From NCBI GenBank assembly GCA_018056685.1, contig JAGPFC010000003.1, forward strand, positions 1-64,000: a DNA stretch of 64,000 nucleotides. Reading direction: 5' to 3'. Made by a program: the position numbers and the translations under genes. The DNA is from Smithella sp. (GTDB lineage: Bacteria; Desulfobacterota; Syntrophia; Syntrophales; Smithellaceae). The notes under the pieces were generated by a model that worked only from the letters and a program-made list of their open reading frames with translations, made no database searches and had not been told where the DNA came from. Every line of letters starts with the position of its first letter. Position 1 is the first letter of the stretch. This document shows, in pieces, positions 9,875 through 18,332 of this stretch.

Positions 9875-11104
9875 TCAATGACAGTGCCCCTGTAACCAAG
9901 CCATTTTAAGAGTCGCGCATTCACCGATGGCACAGGCTTTTTTCGCATCATAACAACCGGATTTTGCATTACCCGTCGTCAAATAAACGAATGCCCTGTT
10001 ATTCCAAGCATCGGCATAATCGGGTTTGATGAGCATGGCCTGACTGTAGTTATCAACAGCCTGTTGATATTGTCCCAACCGGAGATGGATGAAACCCCTA
10101 TTATTATAAGCTTCAAAATACGCTGGTGTCAGGGCAATGGTTTTGTTGAAATCATCGATGGCCAATTGATACTCTTCCAATCCGACTGAAAATAAAATCT
10201 TCCTGCCCCGGAATTTGATGTTGATCAAAGAAGGCATTCCCCATGCTATCATTATTGTGATGCCGATAGAGGGCAGATAGGTATAACGGTCGGCCATCGC
10301 TTGTGTACCGACCTGAATAAGTCCAATAACGGGGATGAGTGTCCCAAGATACCAGAACCAGCCCACCGGTAAGAAAGGCCATTTCTTTTGATAATAAATA
10401 ACAAGAATTGAGACGAATATCAGTGCAATAATAGAAATAAACACTTTCTCGAAAGATAAAGACATCCAGTCATGGTAAATTGGAACTAAATGAGAAGGCC
10501 ATAATATCTTTTCCAAATACGTTGCATAAGCAATAACGGCGTTAATGCAACGAACAGAAAAAGGCAGAATGATTATCGAAGCAACCGACCCTGCTTTGTT
10601 TTGTGACCAGATCGCCGAGATACTGATAATAATGGTTTTTATTAAAAAAGGAACTTTTTCCCCTATGAGTTTTATCGTTTGATTCATACCGGTCTTTTGG
10701 TCACCCGATATTTTTTGCCATCTTCTCAACGGCCAGTAATCCAGAAGCAGCAGAATGAAAGGCAGGGTGACCAGCATCGATTTGGACATCACGCTTAAAA
10801 TGAATAATGTCAGACAAAAAACGTACGGGGCGATTCTGGGTTTCTCCGCATAGAAGGCATAGGCGTAGATGCAGGCTATTCCGAAAAAAAGGCTCAAGAC
10901 ATCTTTTCTTTCGGAAGCCCAGGCCACCGATTCCACCCTTAAGGGATGCAGGGCGAAAAAGGTGGCGGTAAAAGCCGCCGGCCAGATATTCCCGGTTGTT
11001 TTATGAAAAAACAGAAACAGCAGAGTCGACGTGCCGATATGCAGAAGAAGACTCGCCAGATGATGTCCAGCGGGATGATTCCCGAAGAGGCGCCAGTCCA
11101 GCAT
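9875..11104 (-). CDS. TMTC-like membrane protein with TPR repeats (5' end frameshifted)
   Basis: A multi-spanning membrane domain carries the signature HPLRVESVAWASERKDVLS, as in the TMTC/O-mannosyltransferase-like family. Two or three TPR units follow (YFEAYNNRGFIHLRLGQY, DYADAWNNRAFVYLTTG). The first ATG in this frame is at 11104, but coding similarity clearly continues upstream. The stretch up to 11319 encodes DDKAYILENY, IKWAFTSVVASNWHPLTLL and a signal-like N-terminus, with no usable start in this frame. An ATG at 11319 is out of frame by one base across an A8 and a T7 tract. The full gene is therefore probably 9875-11319. A pilin-glycosylation role is inferred from family and position only. 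Confidence 0.68.
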   Translation of the reverse strand: MLDWRLFGNHPAGHHLASLLLHIGTSTLLFLFFHKTTGNIWPAAFTATFFALHPLRVESVAWASERKDVLSLFFGIACIYAYAFYAEKPRIAPYVFCLTLFILSVMSKSMLVTLPFILLLLDYWPLRRWQKISGDQKTGMNQTIKLIGEKVPFLIKTIIISISAIWSQNKAGSVASIIILPFSVRCINAVIAYATYLEKILWPSHLVPIYHDWMSLSFEKVFISIIALIFVSILVIYYQKKWPFLPVGWFWYLGTLIPVIGLIQVGTQAMADRYTYLPSIGITIMIAWGMPSLINIKFRGRKILFSVGLEEYQLAIDDFNKTIALTPAYFEAYNNRGFIHLRLGQYQQAVDNYSQAMLIKPDYADAWNNRAFVYLTTGNAKSGCYDAKKACAIGECATLKMAWLQGHCH

Positions 11105-11455
11105 ATGAGACAGCAGTGTTAATGGATGCCAATTGCTGGCGACGACGGAAGTGAAAGCCCATTTAATACTGGAAAAATTAAATCCGGATTGAATCTGGTA
11201 ATTTTCAAGAATATAGGCCTTATCATCAAGATTAATAAAGTGGTTATCGGCAATACGTCCAAAGGCTATGCAGGACGCAAGTATTAAAAAAATATAACGA
11301 GATAAGCATTTTTTTTCATGAAAATCATAAACATCTACCGTTCGTGATTCCTACACCTGTTACATAAAGGCGCAGTCATTTTTTTGATTATACCGGATGG
11401 ATGTATGATTATGTGGAGCACTGACCGATAAAATACTACCGTCGTTCATAATTTA

Positions 11456-12196
11456 TTATTTTGCAGTATAACCGCGGCTGTCGAGACATTCTGTCATCGC
11501 TTTTTGATAATCAGCCCGCTTTGGCATAACCTGATCCTGTGATATTCCCGATGGAACCTTTGTCGGATCGTAGCGCGTTTGTTCAACCGCCCACTGATGG
11601 CATGCGTATCGATCGTAGTCCTGTTGTTCCTGGCTCTGACCCTGACGGGGATATATGAACATTTTGTCATCTTCAGTATCCGTGCCGGTCTGTTCTGCTA
11701 TATCGGGAGCCGTTTCTCTTACATCGCCCTGGGGCGGCTCGACGACAACATAGCCTCCGGGCGTGCGCGTGTAGTAGGTGTCATTCGCGTAGTAATAGGG
11801 TATCCCGCTAATCCAGATGGTGGCATAGGCAAGGGGTAAGAAAGGAACAATCATACCGACGGGCGGCGCAACCACCACGTATCTTCCGCCATGATATCTG
11901 TACCAGACCCCGTCATGGGCATAATAGCGGGCGTTATGATGTCTGACAACTCTATGATGACTGGGAAGATGCCCGTAATACTCGCCCTTTAAAGGATAGG
12001 ATCGATTGTGATGAAAACGAGAATCCAAAAACGATTTATGGCGGGTGGCAGGCGCTTTTTTTACCATATGAGCGGATGATTTTTTAGGAGGATCTGCCTG
12101 TGCCTTTTGTACAGGGAAAATTGAAGATACAAAGAACACTATCAGAAACAAACACAAAATAACCATATATTTTTTTAGACTGGAAATCACAGACAT
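11456..12196 (-). CDS. Exported protein of unknown function, DUF6515-like
   Basis: 246 aa with a clear signal peptide (hydrophobic 12-30, likely cleavage after QAQA). A His/Arg/Tyr-rich region (60-115) with HHRVVRHHNARYY comes next, then a second hydrophobic patch and the YYYANDTYYTR element typical of DUF6515-type proteins. The last 60 residues contain DRYACHQWAVEQTRYDP and end TECLDSRGYTAK. This module also ends the next protein downstream in sequence coordinates. A strong ribosome site (GGAGGAGG) precedes the ATG. No enzymatic motif is seen; it probably acts in the periplasm or outer membrane. Confidence 0.72.
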   Translation of the reverse strand: MSVISSLKKYMVILCLFLIVFFVSSIFPVQKAQADPPKKSSAHMVKKAPATRHKSFLDSRFHHNRSYPLKGEYYGHLPSHHRVVRHHNARYYAHDGVWYRYHGGRYVVVAPPVGMIVPFLPLAYATIWISGIPYYYANDTYYTRTPGGYVVVEPPQGDVRETAPDIAEQTGTDTEDDKMFIYPRQGQSQEQQDYDRYACHQWAVEQTRYDPTKVPSGISQDQVMPKRADYQKAMTECLDSRGYTAK

Positions 12197-12226
12197 GATG
12201 ACGTCCTCCTCCTTGCTGATGGAAAA

Positions 12227-12802
12227 TTATTTTACCGTATATCCGCGTCCCTCCATACAGGCGGACATGGCGCGTCGAAATTGCAGGGCCTTCTTTTCTT
12301 TATGAAAATCACGCGCCTGATCTCTGTTCTGGTAAGCTTCCTCCATCTGCCGGGCGTATTCCTGACGGGACAGATCAGAGGCGGCTCCGGCCAGAGCACC
12401 GTAAGTTGATCCGATGAAAGCGCCTTCCACAGCATGACGCGGTCCGCCGATCAGGGCTCCCAGTACGGCACCGGCAATAGACATGGCCACGGTATCTTGT
12501 CCGGGCGGCGGCATGGGAACAACGCGGACGCGCTGTTGCGGTTCAATGGCTGACGCGCCGGGATCAAAACCGGTTTGATCAACCGCCCAGTTGTAGCAGG
12601 CATAATGATCACGTGATTGCTGCTCGGCTGACTGATTATTATTGGGGTAAAAATAAATCTGCGTAATGGCTGTAATGTTTTCATTATGAGGAGCGGGCTG
12701 ATTGATGACTTGCTCAGCGGGGTAATAATAACAGGCACTCACAAGGAAAACAGCCGCGACAGATATGCAAATCATAAGATGCCTCAAGATTTTCGTATTC
12801 AT
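12227..12802 (-). CDS. Glycine-zipper lipoprotein of unknown function
   Basis: 191 aa. The lipoprotein signal ends in VFLVSAC near residue 24. The middle holds DHYACYNWAVDQTGFDP, then a glycine-zipper hairpin (AMSIAGAVLGALIGG, AFIGSTYGALAGAA) of the kind that inserts in membranes. The end SACMEGRGYTVK matches the end of the neighbouring exported protein. The ATG at 12802 is chosen for its GGAG site 9 bases upstream; an earlier in-frame start exists at 12844. The two genes are 30 bases apart and likely form one transcript from the 12.85-kb side. Confidence 0.75.
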   Translation of the reverse strand: MNTKILRHLMICISVAAVFLVSACYYYPAEQVINQPAPHNENITAITQIYFYPNNNQSAEQQSRDHYACYNWAVDQTGFDPGASAIEPQQRVRVVPMPPPGQDTVAMSIAGAVLGALIGGPRHAVEGAFIGSTYGALAGAASDLSRQEYARQMEEAYQNRDQARDFHKEKKALQFRRAMSACMEGRGYTVK

Positions 12803-13045
12803 AATATTTTTCTCCATGTTGAAATAAATTGTTTTTAAAAACATTTGGTTATTAATAACACTTTTTGAAGTTTAACTGAACTAATTTTATCGGTTAATTC
12901 AAGATCCGGAAAAAACTAATCCGATGGTTAATATGACAGTCAAACATTATATCGCTTTGTGCCCATCTTCTGATTGACATACCTGCTTATTATTTTTAAA
13001 ATCAATAAAATTTAAAGATTAATTTGATTGTGCCGGAAGGATGAC

Positions 13046-13621
13046 ATGGAAGCAATTTTAGGAATCATGATAGGCATCGGTTTGAGCGCGGCGTGCGGAT
13101 TCCGTGTTTTTGTGCCGTTGCTGATTATGAATCTGGCGGCTTTGAGCGGACATCTTCCGTTACCGGAGAATTTTGCATGGATCGGCAGAACATACGCCAC
13201 CATTGCTTTCGGTTCGGCAACGGTTCTGGAAATCATCGGTTATTATGTGCCCGGTGTTGATCATATTCTGGATGCTATTGCCACTCCCGCTGCTGTTGTT
13301 GCCGGAACGCTGACAACGGCGTCGATGGCAGTAGATCTGCCACCTTTTCTCAAATGGACGCTGGCCTTAATTGCCGGAGGCGGGATAGCGGGACTGGTGC
13401 AGGGCTCCACTGTGGCGTTACGAGCGAAATCTTCACTGGCTACTGCCGGCACAGGAAATCCTTTTTTTGCAACCATCGAACTCGCCTGTTCGATTCTAAT
13501 AGCTGTTATGGCGATTATTGTTCCCATCGTTTGCCTGATGTTGATCGTGGTGTTTTGTTTTTTTATTTTTAGAAAAATAGGTCGATTGATCTTTGCCAGA
13601 CGACAACCAAAAACAGGTTAA
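13046..13621 (+). CDS. DUF4126 membrane protein
   Basis: A 191-aa protein with about five hydrophobic segments and the opening GIGLSAACGFRVFVPLL that marks the DUF4126 family. The function of the family is unknown. The ATG at 13046 has GGAAGGA a few bases upstream; an upstream in-frame start at 13028 lacks such a site. It converges on the lipoprotein gene at 13711, with a hairpin terminator between them. No transport or catalytic motif is apparent. Confidence 0.8.
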   Translation: MEAILGIMIGIGLSAACGFRVFVPLLIMNLAALSGHLPLPENFAWIGRTYATIAFGSATVLEIIGYYVPGVDHILDAIATPAAVVAGTLTTASMAVDLPPFLKWTLALIAGGGIAGLVQGSTVALRAKSSLATAGTGNPFFATIELACSILIAVMAIIVPIVCLMLIVVFCFFIFRKIGRLIFARRQPKTG

Positions 13622-13646
13622 GCTTGGTGAGTGTTTTTAGAAAAAC

Positions 13647-13686
13647 AAGGGGTATGTTCTCAATCAACCATCGAACATACCCCCTT
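13647..13686. terminator. Bidirectional terminator hairpin
   Basis: AAGGGGTATGTTC (13647-13659) pairs with GAACATACCCCCTT (13673-13686), with one extra C and a 13-base loop. It lies between two convergent genes, with short T/A runs on either side, so it can serve both strands. Confidence 0.75.
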
Positions 13687-13710
13687 AAATTTAATGTAAA
13701 TCTGCTAATA

Positions 13711-14352
13711 TTACTTGGCAGCAGGAGCGGGAGCAGCCGGTGCTGTTGCGGCGGCAGGTGCAGGGGCTGCCGCGGGAGCGCTCATTCCCAGGGATTCCAT
13801 GATTTTCAGTGCTTTATCTTTCAGAGAATTCGCTCCGGTCAAGGCATCCGTTAAATTTCCGCTGGTGAAGCTCTGCTGTACCTTGCCCCATTCGTCCTGC
13901 GCTGAAGCAAGACCGGCTTTGGCTTCTTCAAGTTTTTCCTTGGTCAGATTTGCCGGAAGCTTTTTAGCCTTGGCCAGTTCTTCCACCTTGGCCTTGATGT
14001 CCTCAAACATTTTGGGAAGATTCTGGCTCATTTCCGTCCATTTCTGCGTGAGCTCTTCCTTTTTGGCTTTTGCGGCTTCTAATACTTCTTTGGCTTTTCC
14101 GGCCAGAGCGGTTGCTTCTTCCATAGCGGCTTTATATTCCCCTTTGCCGAATTTATCCTTTACCGCGGCAAGTGTATCTTCCAGTGATTTAACCTCATCA
14201 GGAACGATCTTCACTGCTTCGGCTTTGGTAACATTTACGGCTTCTTCCGCCGCTTTAATGGCCACGTCTGCCGCGTTTTTGCCACCGGAACAGGAAATCA
14301 AAAAAAATACACTTACGAACAATGCCATTGCCAAACATAATGTCTTCTTCAT
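13711..14352 (-). CDS. Ala/Lys/Glu-rich helical lipoprotein
   Basis: 213 aa. The signal ends in lipobox FFLISC. The mature protein is almost entirely Ala/Lys/Glu and predicted to be alpha-helical with heptad-like spacing, with a C-terminal Ala-Pro tail (about 18 residues of A/P). The ATG at 14352 follows an AGAAGGA site; the frame stays open to 14427. The composition suggests a periplasmic or outer-membrane-attached helical rod. I do not recognise a specific family, and low-complexity composition makes homology calls unreliable. Confidence 0.72.
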   Translation of the reverse strand: MKKTLCLAMALFVSVFFLISCSGGKNAADVAIKAAEEAVNVTKAEAVKIVPDEVKSLEDTLAAVKDKFGKGEYKAAMEEATALAGKAKEVLEAAKAKKEELTQKWTEMSQNLPKMFEDIKAKVEELAKAKKLPANLTKEKLEEAKAGLASAQDEWGKVQQSFTSGNLTDALTGANSLKDKALKIMESLGMSAPAAAPAPAAATAPAAPAPAAK

Positions 14353-14718
14353 AATGATCCATCCTTTCTTCTTGTAGTTATTTTTTGGAAAAGGAAACAA
14401 CTTTTCCCGATCCACATATTTTTTCAATGTTTCTTATCGAATCCTGATTTTTGTTTTATCAAATTTTTAAGATGACTTCCCGGCTTCACCTCCCTTCTTG
14501 TCTCCTTTATCTTCTGTTGAGTTTTTCTGAGCCAGGCCATTGAAAACAATTTGTTTTGAATGAAATTGCTTATATTCGAAATTTAAAAAATAATCGAGTA
14601 AAAAATGTGTTTTAAAATACAAAGATTAGCTTGACATACAAAAGGCATTTTTTATATTTTAAATTAAACAATAATCTTTCAAGAGTGCGAGAAATTAATC
14701 AAAAAAGTAAATAAAGGA
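14353..14718. other. 366-base intergenic region
   Basis: Divergent, AT-rich region. A promoter-like pair is present at 14631-14658 facing right. The part nearer 14353 presumably holds the lipoprotein promoter, but no clear pair of boxes was found. No RNA gene or repeat seen. Confidence 0.5.
14631..14658 (+). promoter_or_regulatory. Sigma-70-type promoter of the PilZ gene
   Basis: TTGACA (14631-14636), 16-base spacer, TATATT (14653-14658). It lies 60 bases upstream of the PilZ-domain start codon in an AT-rich leader. Confidence 0.6.
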
Positions 14719-15075
14719 ATGGAAAGTATGCAAGAACATCGACATACGGAGCGCCTTCAGGAATATAACGAGATTACCACAACGATCCTCAGAGAAGACG
14801 GCACGCCTGTTAAAGAAAAGAATTATTATGTTTTCAGCAAGGATATCTCTGAGACCGGCGCTAAAATTCAGGGAAATATTCCTTTGCCGATTGATACAAT
14901 GCTCAAGATTAATTTCAAGTTAAAAAACTTGCATGAAGTCATTACCGTTTTCGGAAAAGTGAAATGGACCAAAACCATCATTGAAAATACGTATTATCAG
15001 ACAGGTGTGGAATTTGTTGAGACACCGGCTGATGTGATTAAAAAGCTTTTTGAGGATCACAACGCCCGGAAATAA
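14719..15075 (+). CDS. PilZ-domain protein (cyclic-di-GMP binding)
   Basis: 118 aa consisting of one PilZ domain. Both ligand motifs are visible: RHTER (RxxxR, residues 8-12) and DISETGAKI (D/NxSxxG). Such stand-alone PilZ proteins sense cyclic-di-GMP and act on pili, flagella or exopolysaccharide. A diguanylate cyclase lies 7 kb away and a pilin 5 kb away, but there is no direct operon link. The 3' end overlaps the convergent tsaC gene by 38 bases. Confidence 0.85.
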   Translation: MESMQEHRHTERLQEYNEITTTILREDGTPVKEKNYYVFSKDISETGAKIQGNIPLPIDTMLKINFKLKNLHEVITVFGKVKWTKTIIENTYYQTGVEFVETPADVIKKLFEDHNARK

Positions 15076-15700
15076 TGAATTTCTGGATCATTTCTTTACA
15101 GATCGCGCCCTCGCGTAGAATCACCGGCGGATCACACGTCACATCGATGATGGTTGAAGTTTGTCCCCCCGGAGTTTTTCCTCCGTCAACAATCGCATCA
15201 ATTTTATCGCCAATTTGTTCAACAACAGCGTATGCCAGTGAACATTCGGGCGCGCCGGATAGATTGGCGCTTGTCGCAGTGATCGGTCTGTTTATTGTTT
15301 GAGCTATTTTCAGTGCGAGAGGATGACTGGAGACGCGCAGTCCTATTTTCCCGGTACCGGCTGTCAGCAGCGGTGAGACTTTCTCCGATGCTGAAAAGAT
15401 AATCGTCAAAGCTCCCGGCCAGAACTCAGCCATCAGTTTTTGAGCTAACCGGGGAACGTCTTTAACCAAAAGATAAACTTGATCAGCATGACCGATAATC
15501 AGAGAGATCGGATTTTTAAAATCTCGGCCTTTGACGGCAAAAATCTTTTCGATGGCTGCTTGATTGGTGGCATCCACTCCCAGACCGTAAAAAGTTTCAG
15601 TCGGATAAGCGATGACGCCGCCTTTCGCCAGAATTTCTGCTGCTCTGGAGATCATCTTTCCCACAGAATGTTCTGTGTCCGGCTTTAGAATTTCGGGCAT
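15038..15700 (-). CDS. tsaC: L-threonylcarbamoyladenylate synthase (TsaC/Sua5 family)
   Basis: Makes threonylcarbamoyl-AMP from threonine, bicarbonate and ATP for the t6A modification of tRNAs. YrdC-fold signatures are [15 protein letters not shown] (about residues 27-41), [12 protein letters not shown] and [10 protein letters not shown]. At 220 aa it carries only the YrdC domain and lacks the C-terminal Sua5 domain. It overlaps purE at its 5' end by 16 bases, so the two are probably co-transcribed. TsaC and short Sua5/YciO cannot be separated with certainty, but the [10 protein letters not shown] motif favours the synthase. Confidence 0.88.
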   Translation of the reverse strand: MPEILKPDTEHSVGKMISRAAEILAKGGVIAYPTETFYGLGVDATNQAAIEKIFAVKGRDFKNPISLIIGHADQVYLLVKDVPRLAQKLMAEFWPGALTIIFSASEKVSPLLTAGTGKIGLRVSSHPLALKIAQTINRPITATSANLSGAPECSLAYAVVEQIGDKIDAIVDGGKTPGGQTSTIIDVTCDPPVILREGAICKEMIQKFIISGRCDPQKAF

Positions 15701-16206
15701 GTCAGATTTGCCTGTTTTTTCTCCACATCCTTCGCCATTTTCTTGATATAGGCGGCAAGCCTTGTGTTGAGCTCTTTATCTTCAAGAGCCAGCATCCTTA
15801 CAGCAAACAAAGCCGCGTTTTTGGCGCCGGCCTTGCCGATGGCCATGGTCGCTACCGGAATTCCTCCGGGCATTTGCACGGTGGAAAGCAGGGCGTCCAA
15901 ACCGTGTAAAGACGTCGCATCAATGGGAACGCCGATGACCGGCAGGGTCGTTTGAGATGCAATCACTCCCGCCAGATGAGCGGCCGCTCCGGCACCGACA
16001 ATGATTATTTTAACACCTCTCCCTGCTGCGGACGTAGCGAACTTCGTTGTGCGTAACGGTGTGCGATGTGCCGAAGTCAGAATCACTTCATGGCCAATGC
16101 CGAACTCCTCCAGGACTTTGATTGCTTCGGTCATGATGGGTAAATCGGAATCACTGCCCATGACCACGCTGACAATTACATTTTTGGTGGGGGTTTTTGC
16201 TTTCAT
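15685..16206 (-). CDS. purE: N5-carboxyaminoimidazole ribonucleotide mutase PurE
   Basis: Class I PurE, converting N5-CAIR to CAIR in purine synthesis. Signatures seen are [19 protein letters not shown], the glycine-rich [14 protein letters not shown] and [22 protein letters not shown]. Length is 173 aa. Later purine genes are divergent from it (the split purH pair at 16.4 kb), so this interval is a small purine locus on both strands. purK was not found in the window. Confidence 0.94.
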   Translation of the reverse strand: MKAKTPTKNVIVSVVMGSDSDLPIMTEAIKVLEEFGIGHEVILTSAHRTPLRTTKFATSAAGRGVKIIIVGAGAAAHLAGVIASQTTLPVIGVPIDATSLHGLDALLSTVQMPGGIPVATMAIGKAGAKNAALFAVRMLALEDKELNTRLAAYIKKMAKDVEKKQANLTCPKF

Positions 16207-16392
16207 GCGGCCTCCTTTGTATGTCCTTAGTATTGTTGTTTAATTTGCAACTATCTAACGTATCAGGTCTTTATTTGCAATATTTATTATAAAATGAATA
16301 TTTGCACCAATTCCAGTTGACATAGGCACTATCTCTACATATACTCCCCCCGCAAAAAAACCCTTACGCATAATCAAGGAGAAAAGTGAAAA

Positions 16393-17124
16393 ATGAAAAA
16401 AAACGTATACAAGTATCTGGCCGGCAATGAATATCCGGGTCGCGGCATCTGCATTGGCAAAACACCCAGTGGTCAGACAGCGATGATTGCTTATTTCATT
16501 ATGGGACGCAGCACCAACAGCCGTAACCGTGTGTTTGATCCCATTGACGGCGGCATCCGCACCAAGGCAGCCGATCCTTCCAAAATGACCGATCCGCACC
16601 TGATTATTTATAATCCCGTACTGACTTTGGGTAAGACGACGATTGTTACCAACGGCGATCAGACCAATACGATTTATGACTTTATTTCCCGCAACGAATT
16701 CCCGGGGTACGGTTTTGAAGCGGCGCTGGCGACCCGCACCTTTGAAGACGATAAACCCAACTGGACGCCCCGAATTTCCGGCGTGCTGGATATGCGTTTG
16801 GGTGGATATAAACTCAGCATTTTGAAAAGCAATGAAGGGAATGAGCAGAGCGTGCAGCGTTTTACCTTTGATTATCCCCAGCCCGTGGCCGGAGAGGGAC
16901 ATTTTATCAGCACCTACAAATGCAACGGCAATCCGATTCCCAGTTTTGTCGGTGATCCGATACGTGTGGCCATCGATGAAGAAGATCCTGACAAATACGC
17001 CGCCAAACTGTGGAAAGCTCTGAATGAGGAAAACAAGGTGAGTCTGTTTGTGCGTGCCATCGATCTGAGAACGCAGACGTACAAAGACGTCATCATCAAC
17101 AAATACAAGGCTCTGGAGGGATAA
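16393..17124 (+). CDS. purO: IMP cyclohydrolase, PurO-like (IMP_cyclohyd family)
   Basis: Closes the ring of FAICAR to IMP, the last step of purine synthesis. The N-terminus KYLAGNEYPGRGICIGKT and the MGRSTNSRNR stretch are characteristic of the PurO-type cyclohydrolase, which is unrelated to the usual bacterial PurH N-domain. Length 243 aa. It is 3 bases ahead of the stand-alone AICAR transformylase, so the two together replace bifunctional PurH. The start ATG is preceded by AAGGAGAAAAG. Confidence 0.87.
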   Translation: MKKNVYKYLAGNEYPGRGICIGKTPSGQTAMIAYFIMGRSTNSRNRVFDPIDGGIRTKAADPSKMTDPHLIIYNPVLTLGKTTIVTNGDQTNTIYDFISRNEFPGYGFEAALATRTFEDDKPNWTPRISGVLDMRLGGYKLSILKSNEGNEQSVQRFTFDYPQPVAGEGHFISTYKCNGNPIPSFVGDPIRVAIDEEDPDKYAAKLWKALNEENKVSLFVRAIDLRTQTYKDVIINKYKALEG

Positions 17125-17127
17125 ACC

Positions 17128-18306
17128 ATGAACGAAATACAACTGAAATACGGCTGCAACCCCAATCAGAAACCGGCAAGGATTTTCATGGCGGACGGCG
17201 GCAATCTGCCTGTGGAGGTGTTAAACGGCAAGCCCGGCTACATCAACTTTTTGGACGCGTTCAATAGCTGGCAGCTGGTCAAAGAGCTCAAGGAAAATAC
17301 CGGCATGGTGGCCGCGGCCTCTTTCAAGCATGTTTCTCCCGCCGGTGCGGCATTGGGTTATCCGCTGGACAGGGTTTTGCGCAAAATGTATCACATTGAT
17401 CCTAAAGTGAAGCTGTCTCCACTGGCCTGTGCCTACGCCCGCGCCCGCGGCGCCGACCGCATGAGCAGCTTCGGCGACTGGATAGCATTAAGCGACGTAT
17501 GCGATGTTTCCACGGCAAAAATTATCAAAAATGAAGTTACCGACGGCATCATTGCTCCCGGCTATGAACCGGAAGCACTGGAGATTTTGAAATCCAAGAA
17601 GAACGGCAATTACAATGTTGTGAAAATTGATGCCGGTTATGTGCCCGTTTCACTGGAGCACAAGCAGGTGTATGGCATTACCTTCGAGCAGGGACGCAAC
17701 GATTTAAAGATAGACAATCGTATGTTGGAAAACATTGTGACCGAGAACAAAACGCTGACTGACGCGCAAAAGCGCGACCTGGTGCTGAGCCTGATTACGC
17801 TGAAATACACGCAATCCAACAGCGTCTGCTACGTGCAGGACGGCCAGGTTATCGGCGTGGGCGCGGGACAACAAAGTCGAATACATTGCACCCGGCTTGC
17901 CGGTCAGAAGGCCGATAACTGGCAGTTGCGCCATATGCCCAAGGTTCTGAATCTTCCTTTCCGCGATGATGTTGCCAAACCGAATCGCGACAACGCCATT
18001 GACGTTTACCTGGGCGAGACGCCGGAAGATGTCATCGGCAACGATGTCTGGGCGGAAACGTTTACCAAACAGCCGAAGCCTTTAACGAAGGCTCAAAAAC
18101 AGAAATGGCTGAGCAAGGTCACCGGAGTCTGTCTGGGCAGTGACGCGTTTTTCCCCTTCGGCGACAACATCGAGCGCGCCCGCCGCAGCGGTGTAACCGC
18201 GATTGTCGAACCCGGAGGTTCCATCCGCGATCAGCAGGTGATTGACACCTGCAACAAATACGGTATTGTCATGGCCTTTTGCGGCCTGAGGTTGTTCCAC
18301 CATTAA
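17128..18306 (+). CDS. purH: AICAR formyltransferase, stand-alone (PurH C-domain type)
   Basis: Transfers the formyl group from 10-formyl-THF to AICAR. The reading begins ELQLKYGCNPNQKPA-like, and the substrate-binding elements AAASFKHVSPAGAA, KYTQSNSVCYVQDGQ and GAGQQSRIHCTRLAG are all present. The tail DAFFPFGDNIERA and EPGGSIRDQQVI is also typical. At 392 aa it contains only the transformylase part and lacks the MGS-like cyclohydrolase domain of fused PurH; that activity is supplied by the gene 3 bases upstream. Confidence 0.92.
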   Translation: MNEIQLKYGCNPNQKPARIFMADGGNLPVEVLNGKPGYINFLDAFNSWQLVKELKENTGMVAAASFKHVSPAGAALGYPLDRVLRKMYHIDPKVKLSPLACAYARARGADRMSSFGDWIALSDVCDVSTAKIIKNEVTDGIIAPGYEPEALEILKSKKNGNYNVVKIDAGYVPVSLEHKQVYGITFEQGRNDLKIDNRMLENIVTENKTLTDAQKRDLVLSLITLKYTQSNSVCYVQDGQVIGVGAGQQSRIHCTRLAGQKADNWQLRHMPKVLNLPFRDDVAKPNRDNAIDVYLGETPEDVIGNDVWAETFTKQPKPLTKAQKQKWLSKVTGVCLGSDAFFPFGDNIERARRSGVTAIVEPGGSIRDQQVIDTCNKYGIVMAFCGLRLFHH

Positions 18307-18332
18307 ACTGATGCAAAATGATGGAGAAAAGT

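Noticed and set aside
13715-14377. A 220-residue plus-strand frame opposite the Ala/Lys/Glu-rich lipoprotein
   Set aside because: Its Ala/Ser/Leu-rich sequence is the complement of the Ala/Lys/Glu repeats. The lipoprotein has signal peptide, lipobox and ribosome site.
16255-17142. A 295-residue open frame on the minus strand across the PurO gene
   Set aside because: It lies wholly antisense to a clear cyclohydrolase gene, has a shadow-like composition and no family motif or ribosome site.
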